DNA of 22,740 nt. Source: Eubacteriales bacterium (GTDB taxonomy: Bacteria > Bacillota_A > Clostridia > Christensenellales > Aristaeellaceae). Of this stretch, positions 16,238 to 22,740 are shown in pieces. The position numbers and the translations under genes were made by a program. The stretch lies in assembly GCA_029974855.1 (NCBI GenBank), contig JARKQO010000197.1:1-22740 (forward strand), read 5' to 3'. The notes beneath the pieces are model-generated. The model was given only the letters and a program-made list of their open reading frames with translations. It searched no databases and was not told the origin of the DNA. The stretch's first letter is position 1; each line of letters begins with the position of its first letter.

Positions 16238-17203
16238 ATGCCAAAGAGAACTGAGGGGCCCAAGGGGCAGAAAAACCATAGAGGGGATTCTGTAGACCAG
16301 TTTCAGGCCTATGGGGAGTATTCCTATTCCTACCAGCACCAGCCCGGCAGCCCGGAGGAGGAAGCCCTGGGATACGGGGAGGACATGGAGCCGGATATTG
16401 AGGACATGGAAGCCCTGGAGGCCGGCGGCCCGATACGGCCGGACCGGATTCCCTTTGAGGGGGAGCCCGCCAAAAGGCGGAAGAATACCCTTTTGGGACG
16501 CCTGCTTTTTTTGCTGGTCTGCGCCGTGGCGGCTTTGGTGGTGCTGCAAGGCACCGTGTTCCGCCTGAAAACCGTGTACGTGGTGGGCAATAAAACCAAA
16601 AGCCCCCAGGAGATCGCCATGCTTTCCGGGCTGATGAAGGGAATGAACATCTTTGCCGTCAGTGAAAAGGACGTGCGGGAGATGCTCAGCCAGGACCACA
16701 CCGTAGAGTTCCTCTCCATGCAAAAGGAGTATCCCAGCACCATCTACCTGTATATTTCCGAGCGGGTTTCCACGGCGGTGTTTCAGTGGCTGGGGATACA
16801 ATACCTTCTGGACCCCCAGGGCCTGGTGATGGAGGAGAGCAACGCGCTGCTGCTGCCCGAGGGGATGCTGGCGGTGACGGGGCTTGTGCCCACGGAGATC
16901 CGGGTGGGGCAGAAGCTGGTGGTGGAGGACGCCGCCCAGCTGTCCGCCTATGTTTCTATTATATCGGAATTATCCCTACAGCTGTATATGGATCAAATTT
17001 CGGAATTGAATCTCTCCGATCCGGACAACTTATACCTTGTGACAGTAGACGGTATTACTGTCAGGCTGGGAAACGGCGACCACATGCGGGCCAAGATCGG
17101 CGCCATGCGCACCGATATGGTCTATCTGCGCCAGTTGGGCAAGAGCTCCGGCATCCTGGACGTTTCCGTACCCCAGGATGGAAAGTATATGCCGGAAAAC
17201 TGA
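16238..17203 (+). CDS. ftsQ: Cell-division protein FtsQ/DivIB
   Basis: A bitopic septal protein that, with the FtsL and DivIC proteins, regulates FtsW and its PBP. The 321 residues comprise a polar acidic cytoplasmic region (about 1-82), a basic patch KRRK, one transmembrane helix (about 86-104), a POTRA domain starting at LKTVYVVGN (about 109-180) and a beta domain ending near YLRQLGKSSGILDVS. AAAGGAG lies 9 bases before the ATG at 16238; upstream GTG 16211 and ATG 16232 are worse placed. Position and topology make the call firm despite low sequence conservation in this family. Confidence 0.9.
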   Translation: MPKRTEGPKGQKNHRGDSVDQFQAYGEYSYSYQHQPGSPEEEALGYGEDMEPDIEDMEALEAGGPIRPDRIPFEGEPAKRRKNTLLGRLLFLLVCAVAALVVLQGTVFRLKTVYVVGNKTKSPQEIAMLSGLMKGMNIFAVSEKDVREMLSQDHTVEFLSMQKEYPSTIYLYISERVSTAVFQWLGIQYLLDPQGLVMEESNALLLPEGMLAVTGLVPTEIRVGQKLVVEDAAQLSAYVSIISELSLQLYMDQISELNLSDPDNLYLVTVDGITVRLGNGDHMRAKIGAMRTDMVYLRQLGKSSGILDVSVPQDGKYMPEN

Positions 17204-17219
17204 CGCCCGCTCCGGAGGC

Positions 17220-17243
17220 CTTTGTTACCAACAGGGTCTTTTT
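17220..17243 (+). terminator. Weak terminator-like hairpin after ftsQ
   Basis: CTTTGTT (17220-17226) can pair with AACAGGG (17230-17236), including two G-U pairs around a 3-base loop, followed by TCTTTTT. The stem is weak. It sits 16 bases after the ftsQ stop and before the candidate ftsA promoter, so it may divide the operon. Confidence 0.3.
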
Positions 17244-17316
17244 GTAAAAACAACGGGGAGGTGGGAAAGAATTTACAGGAACACTCCCAAAAACAAGAAA
17301 AAAAGAACGTTTGTAC

Positions 17317-17345
17317 TTGCGAATTATTGTCAAACAGGTTACAAT
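17317..17345 (+). promoter_or_regulatory. Candidate ftsA-ftsZ promoter
   Basis: TTGCGA (17317-17322) and TACAAT (17340-17345) are spaced by 17 bases in the 258-base AT-rich gap between ftsQ and ftsA. Matches are 4 of 6 and 5 of 6. Start near 17352 would give a leader of about 110 bases. A dedicated promoter before ftsA-ftsZ is common in other bacteria. The leader holds a small palindrome, GCAAGC/GCTTGC (17413-17418, 17422-17427). I see no other gene in 17204-17461. Confidence 0.5.
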
Positions 17346-17461
17346 AAATAATGGTACTTTGGGGGTAGCTGTAGATTGGGTTTCCCTGGCTTTGGCGCGA
17401 GAAGTACCCGGGGCAAGCGGCGCTTGCGGTAGATTCCTGAGAACAGGGGAATGCTTGAATT

Positions 17462-18655
17462 ATGAAGTCAACCATCGCGGCAATCGATTTTGGCACCAGC
17501 AAGATTGTAACGCTTGTGGCGGAGACCAGCGGTACGCAGCGTTGCGATATTGTTGGCGCGGGCATCTCCATGTATGACGGATTTCTGGAAGGCGAATGGA
17601 ATAACCCTGTTTTGCTGAACGAGGCCATTCAAAAATCGATATCGGAAGCGGAGAGCCAATCCAAGCATAAAATCCGCGAGATCAACGTAGGGGTACCCGG
17701 GGAGTTTACCCGGGTATACGCAGTGGAGGCCACCGTCACTATCCAGGGGGCCGATCCCAGGGTCACGGCCCGGCATGTGGAAAAAATCTTCGCCTCGGCG
17801 GATAAGCAGCTCTCCCCGGTTCGCGGCGTGGTGGTGCACCGCAGCCCCGCCTGGTTCATGGTGGACGGCGGCAAAAAAACCCTGGAGCCCGTGGGGCAAA
17901 AGGGCACGGAGCTCAAGGCCCTGGTTTCCTTCGTAGTGGCGGATACCTTCTTTTTGGACGACGTGATGGCAAGGCTTCGGGATTTGAACATCACCGTCAG
18001 CGGGTTTTTCAGCAGCTCCACAGGGGAGGCCATGCTCTACCTCCTGGAGGAGGACCGGGACCGGACCGCCGTGCTCATTGATATCGGATACCTTTGTACC
18101 GATGTGATGGCCGTGGAGGGGGACGCGGTAATCTTCCAAAAAACCCTGCCGGTAGGCGGCGGGCATATCGCCGCGGACGTGGCGGAGGGTCTGTCCATCC
18201 CCCTGGCCTCGGCAGAGCAAATCAAAAGAGATTACGTGTATGGAATATCCACGATTACGCAATCCTATTCAGTGTCCAGCGGAGACGGGGTAAAAACGGA
18301 GACTTTTTCCCAGGATCAGGTTGCGGCGGTGCTGGAGCCCCGGGTGGATGAAATCGCCGAGCTCATCAAGGATTGCATTGCCGAAAGCGGCATCAAGCTG
18401 GGCAACTGGTCCACCATTTACCTGACGGGGGGCGGGCTCAGCCTCAACAGGGGAGGCCGGGACTATCTGGCCGGCAGGCTGGACAAGCCTGTCCGGGAAA
18501 CCATCAAACGCACCATCAAGCTGTCCAGCCCAATCTACGCCAGCGCCATGGGCCTCATGGATTTGATCATCGACACCATCGAGTCCCGCAACGTCCCCAC
18601 CGGGGGCGTGGCGGGCGGCGTCAAGGATTTCTTCAAGAGCTTGCTGGGTGGATAA
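17462..18655 (+). CDS. ftsA: Cell-division protein FtsA
   Basis: An actin-fold protein that anchors FtsZ filaments to the membrane and helps recruit the septal synthases. Phosphate-1 motif IDFGTSK is at residues 8-14; a SHS2-like 1C region follows (INVGVPGEF near 75); the adenosine motif TGGGLSLNRG begins at 322; the C-terminal VKDFFKSLLGG is the amphipathic membrane-binding helix. At 397 residues it is near family length. The phosphate-2 region reads DIGYLCTDV (207-215) instead of the usual DIGGGTTD type, a notable change. The ribosome site is weak: AGGGGA lies about 12 bases before the ATG. The gene is 50 bases upstream of ftsZ. Confidence 0.92.
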   Translation: MKSTIAAIDFGTSKIVTLVAETSGTQRCDIVGAGISMYDGFLEGEWNNPVLLNEAIQKSISEAESQSKHKIREINVGVPGEFTRVYAVEATVTIQGADPRVTARHVEKIFASADKQLSPVRGVVVHRSPAWFMVDGGKKTLEPVGQKGTELKALVSFVVADTFFLDDVMARLRDLNITVSGFFSSSTGEAMLYLLEEDRDRTAVLIDIGYLCTDVMAVEGDAVIFQKTLPVGGGHIAADVAEGLSIPLASAEQIKRDYVYGISTITQSYSVSSGDGVKTETFSQDQVAAVLEPRVDEIAELIKDCIAESGIKLGNWSTIYLTGGGLSLNRGGRDYLAGRLDKPVRETIKRTIKLSSPIYASAMGLMDLIIDTIESRNVPTGGVAGGVKDFFKSLLGG

Positions 18656-18705
18656 GATTTGCCGATCCATGCGGGGAAGCAAAACATTGACTAGGGGGAT
18701 GCACC

Positions 18706-20265
<1,560 letters not shown>

Positions 20266-20273
20266 CGCTTCCT

Positions 20274-20308
20274 CCCCCCTTTCACACGGAAGGGGGGGAT
20301 TCCTTTTT
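20274..20308 (+). terminator. Intrinsic terminator after ftsZ
   Basis: CCCCCCTT (20274-20281) pairs with AAGGGGGG (20290-20297) just after the ftsZ stop, with a T-run at 20304-20308 and further T-rich sequence to about 20330. This probably ends the dcw transcript. Confidence 0.65.
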
Positions 20309-20331
20309 CCGGTTCTTCTTTTTTCTTTCCC

Positions 20332-20356
20332 TGCGTACCCTTCCATGCGTACCCTT
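20332..20356. repeat. Short direct repeat TGCGTACCCTT
   Basis: The 11-base word TGCGTACCCTT occurs at 20332-20342 and 20346-20356, 3 bases apart, between the ftsZ terminator and the next gene. It may be a regulator half-site pair or a slippage product. Confidence 0.5.
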
Positions 20357-20381
20357 TCCTGGTACATTGGAGGGAGAGAGG

Positions 20382-21416
20382 ATGTCCAAGCAAACCTGGG
20401 GCCGGGCGTTGGCCTGTGTGGGCGCCGTGGTGGGGGCGGGCTTTGCTTCCGGCAGGGAAGTGATGGTCTTTTTTTCCCAGCACGGGGTCCTTTCCTATCC
20501 GCTGATCGTCCTTTCCACGGGGTTGATGTGCATGATCTGCGCCTTGGTGATGCGCAAAACCCGCGGCTGCTCCACCTTGTCCTGGTGCGGGATGTACCAG
20601 CTGGAGGGCAAGCGCCTCCGGTGGCTGGGGGAGGTCTGCCTCTTCCTGCTGATGGGGGTCACCGGCGGGGCCATGGTTTCCGCCTCGGGAAACCTGGTGG
20701 CCCTGGCCTTGCCTTTGCACAACGCCCATTGGATCGGAGCTTTGGTCACTTTGCTGCTGGCCTACTGGCTCACCCAGAAAAACCTGAAGCCCCTGGCGAT
20801 TCTCAGCGGTATTCTCACCTGCGGCATTGTGGCGGCCTACGTGCTGATTTTGGCCAAGCGGGACACCCCCATGGCGGTGAGCATCCGGGAACCGCTCAGC
20901 CCTGGCGGAGTGCTCAAGGCCGTTTTGTTCGCCATGGCCTACAGCGGCATGAACATGGCCATCGGCCTGGGGGTCGTCTGCGACTGCGCCCGAACCAGCA
21001 TCCGGACCATCTGCCGGTCCTCCTTGCTCTTTGGCCTGGTGGTTGCGGGGCTTCTGTTCCTCAGCAACCATGTGCTGCTGCAATGCGACGATTTGCGGAG
21101 CGCCACCTTCCCCATTGTACGGCTGCTGTCGGATATGGGCCAACTGGGCTTCTGGCTCAGCGTGGTGGTGTTGTACCTGGCGGTATTCACCACCCTCACC
21201 GCCATTTTGTGCGCCCTGCGGCGCATGTCCGTCAGCTACGGCCTGAGCCCGCCCTGGGTGCCTGTGCTGACGCTGGGGGTCCCGCTGCTGCTTTCCCTGA
21301 TCGGCTTCGAGCAGATCGTGGAGGATTTCTACGCCCCTGTGGGCCTGGCCTGCCTGCTGCTGATTTTCGGGCCCACGGTTTTCAGATTCCGCAAAAAGCA
21401 GGCAAAACCACAATAG
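20382..21416 (+). CDS. YkvI-type integral membrane protein
   Basis: A 344-residue membrane protein with about ten helices. The opening AVVGAGFASGREVMVFF is the hallmark of the YkvI family, which is related to sodium-coupled transporters of the LeuT fold; the substrate is unknown. The unwound-helix-like glycines in the first membrane segment (GAVVGAGFASG) fit a transporter. ATG 20382 is chosen, with GGAGGG 7 bases upstream; a TTG at 20367 lies within that region. It follows the ftsZ terminator and so is probably a separate unit, though no clear promoter is seen in 20309-20381. The gene ends in TAG. Clostridial spore formers often have spoIIGA-sigE here instead. Confidence 0.82.
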   Translation: MSKQTWGRALACVGAVVGAGFASGREVMVFFSQHGVLSYPLIVLSTGLMCMICALVMRKTRGCSTLSWCGMYQLEGKRLRWLGEVCLFLLMGVTGGAMVSASGNLVALALPLHNAHWIGALVTLLLAYWLTQKNLKPLAILSGILTCGIVAAYVLILAKRDTPMAVSIREPLSPGGVLKAVLFAMAYSGMNMAIGLGVVCDCARTSIRTICRSSLLFGLVVAGLLFLSNHVLLQCDDLRSATFPIVRLLSDMGQLGFWLSVVVLYLAVFTTLTAILCALRRMSVSYGLSPPWVPVLTLGVPLLLSLIGFEQIVEDFYAPVGLACLLLIFGPTVFRFRKKQAKPQ

Positions 21417-21509
21417 GGAACATTCTCCCTTTGGCTCCCCCTGGGCGCTCCGAAAATAGGAAAACGCCTTTTGCTCCGCTGCATCCTCCCGCCTGAGAAG
21501 GCCAAAACA

Positions 21510-21543
21510 GGGAGCCGCCGCCACAAAAGGGCCTGGGGCTCCC
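21510..21543 (-). terminator. Hairpin downstream of pfkA, probable minus-strand terminator
   Basis: GGGAGCC (21510-21516) and GGCTCCC (21537-21543) form a 7-base stem with a 20-base loop in the gap between the convergent YkvI and pfkA genes. On the minus strand the stem is followed by TGTTTT, consistent with termination of pfkA. The long loop weakens the call. Confidence 0.4.
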
Positions 21544-21580
21544 AAAATCTCATATGGCTGGGCCTTGGTTTCCCGTGTTT

Positions 21581-22654
21581 TTAATCCCCCATGCAAATCC
21601 CCATGGCCCGGGCGGTCCCCACCATGGGATCCTCCATGGGAACGGGCTTGGGAACCCCGGCGATGTCCCGGAGGGCGTTGTGAACGATCCGGTTGCCCTT
21701 CAGGGCCACCGTAACGCCGTACACCCCGTCCCGGATCAGCTCGGCGGCGTGCACCCCAAACTGGGTGGACAGCACCCGGTCATAGGCGCAGGGGCTGCCT
21801 CCCCGCTGGATATGGCCCGGCACCACGTTGCGGGCCTCCACCCCCACCCGCTCCTGGAGCTGGTCCGCGATGCGCTGGCTGATGGAATCACAGGAGAGGG
21901 AGGAACGGTAGGCCTCCCGTTCCTTCTTTTTCATCTTGCTTTCCTCCAGGCTCATGGCCCCTTCCGCCACGGCGATGATGGAAAAGGGCTTGTTCCCCTT
22001 GGCGCGGTACTCCACGGTTTTGGCCACCTTCTGGATGTCATAGGGAATCTCCGGCAGCAAAATCACATCCGCACCCCCGGCCAGGCCGGAGTACAGGGTC
22101 AGCCAGCCCGCCTTGTTGCCCATGATCTCGATGACCATGCAGCGGCCATGGCTGTGGGCGGTGGTATGGATGCGGTCGATGACCTCCGTGGCGATGTCCA
22201 GGGCGGTATGGAAGCCGAAGGTAAAGTCCGTGCCGTAGATGTCGTTATCAATGGTTTTGGGAAGGCCGATCACATTCAGGCCCTCCTGGCTGAGAAGGTT
22301 GGCGGTCTTGTGGGTGCCGTTGCCCCCCAGGGTCACCAGACAGTCCAGCTTGAGCTCCTTATAGTTCCTCTTCATAGCGGCCACCTTGTCCGCGCCGTTC
22401 TCGTCCACCACCCGCATGTTGCGGAAGGGTTGCCGGCTGGTGCCCAAAATGGTGCCCCCCAAAGTCAGAATACCGGAGAACTGCTTTACGCTCATCTCCT
22501 GGTAATCCCCTTCGATCAGGCCGCCGTAGCCGTTGCGAATCCCCACGATCTGGGCGTCAAAAAGCTGGTAGGCGGCCCGGGCCACGCCCCGGATGGCCGC
22601 GTTGAGCCCGGGACAGTCTCCGCCGCTGGTGAGGATGCCGATTCTTCTTTTCAT
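21581..22654 (-). CDS. pfkA: 6-phosphofructokinase
   Basis: This cytoplasmic enzyme phosphorylates fructose 6-phosphate in glycolysis. The 357 residues show the PFK fold: GILTSGGDCPGLNAAIRG at 6-23, GGNGTHKTA at 110-118, PKTIDND at 132-138 with the catalytic aspartates, MGNKAGWLTL and PGHIQRGGSP. The residue after GGN is Gly, which goes with ATP use; PPi-dependent enzymes have Asp there. The Lys of PKTIDND, however, is shared with PPi enzymes and with atypical ATP-PFKs that lack bacterial-type allostery. So ATP dependence is likely but not proven. ATG at 22654 has AGGGGG about 6 bases upstream; an upstream in-frame start at 22717 would cover the promoter and is rejected. Confidence 0.94.
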   Translation of the reverse strand: MKRRIGILTSGGDCPGLNAAIRGVARAAYQLFDAQIVGIRNGYGGLIEGDYQEMSVKQFSGILTLGGTILGTSRQPFRNMRVVDENGADKVAAMKRNYKELKLDCLVTLGGNGTHKTANLLSQEGLNVIGLPKTIDNDIYGTDFTFGFHTALDIATEVIDRIHTTAHSHGRCMVIEIMGNKAGWLTLYSGLAGGADVILLPEIPYDIQKVAKTVEYRAKGNKPFSIIAVAEGAMSLEESKMKKKEREAYRSSLSCDSISQRIADQLQERVGVEARNVVPGHIQRGGSPCAYDRVLSTQFGVHAAELIRDGVYGVTVALKGNRIVHNALRDIAGVPKPVPMEDPMVGTARAMGICMGD

Positions 22655-22684
22655 GGTGTATCCCCCTGACGATCCTTTAGGCTC

Positions 22685-22713
22685 ATTATAGCATGGCGGA
22701 TTTTTCCTGACAA
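22685..22713 (-). promoter_or_regulatory. Promoter of pfkA, sigmaA type
   Basis: On the minus strand TTGTCA (22713-22708) and a perfect TATAAT (22690-22685) are 17 bases apart. The transcript would start near 22678, about 24 bases before the ATG. This is the strongest -10 in the window and fits a highly expressed glycolytic gene. Confidence 0.85.
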
Positions 22714-22740
22714 GCAAAAACCCTTCTTGCCAGGGAGGCG

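Noticed and set aside
17204..17461. Riboswitch or small gene in the ftsQ-ftsA gap
   Set aside because: Only a candidate promoter, a weak hairpin and a 6-base palindrome are visible; no known riboswitch core or convincing short reading frame was recognised.

Overview
The window looks like chromosomal DNA of a fairly GC-rich Bacillota, most likely class Clostridia. Supporting signs are a lonA-engB pair, an mraZ-led division and cell-wall (dcw) cluster, strong Shine-Dalgarno sequences, sigmaA-type promoters, a MurE with the DNPR motif of meso-diaminopimelate-adding enzymes, and a PASTA-containing class B PBP. The order and genus cannot be fixed from the sequence alone. All functions are inferred by reading motifs; no database search was possible.

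Layout. Positions 1-2069 hold the 3' part of lon and engB. Positions 2116-3730 hold a GNAT-like protein and an unrecognised 120-residue protein, ending in a symmetrical hairpin. A secreted CAP/SCP-domain protein (3798-4652, minus strand) reads toward that hairpin. Its promoter region, full of nested inverted repeats, is shared with a divergent tandem zinc-ribbon protein, followed by a metallophosphoesterase. A 291-base AT-rich control region (5951-6241) with several palindromes and a near-consensus promoter leads into the dcw cluster: mraZ, ftsL-like, PASTA PBP, murE, mraY, murD, ftsW, murA, ftsQ/divIB, ftsA, ftsZ (6242-20265). After a terminator come a YkvI-type membrane protein and a convergent 6-phosphofructokinase with a near-perfect promoter.

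The dcw genes together cover transcriptional control (MraZ), precursor synthesis (MurA, MurD, MurE, MraY), septal polymerisation and crosslinking (FtsW, PBP), the septal membrane complex (FtsL-like, DivIB) and the Z-ring with its membrane anchor (FtsZ, FtsA). rsmH, murF and murG are missing from their usual places.

The most striking observation is in ftsZ. An otherwise intact gene carries an in-frame TAG at codon 37, where relatives have glutamine, and a tyrosine eight codons later where FtsZ almost always has asparagine. Three neighbouring genes appear to end in TAG, so general reassignment of TAG is not supported. Sequencing or assembly error, a fresh pseudogene, coupled re-initiation, or suppression are the options left. 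Other points worth a second look are tandem hairpins inside the operon, a shared ATGACGTAA motif in two control regions, an unusual FtsA nucleotide motif, and the duplicated zinc-ribbon protein.
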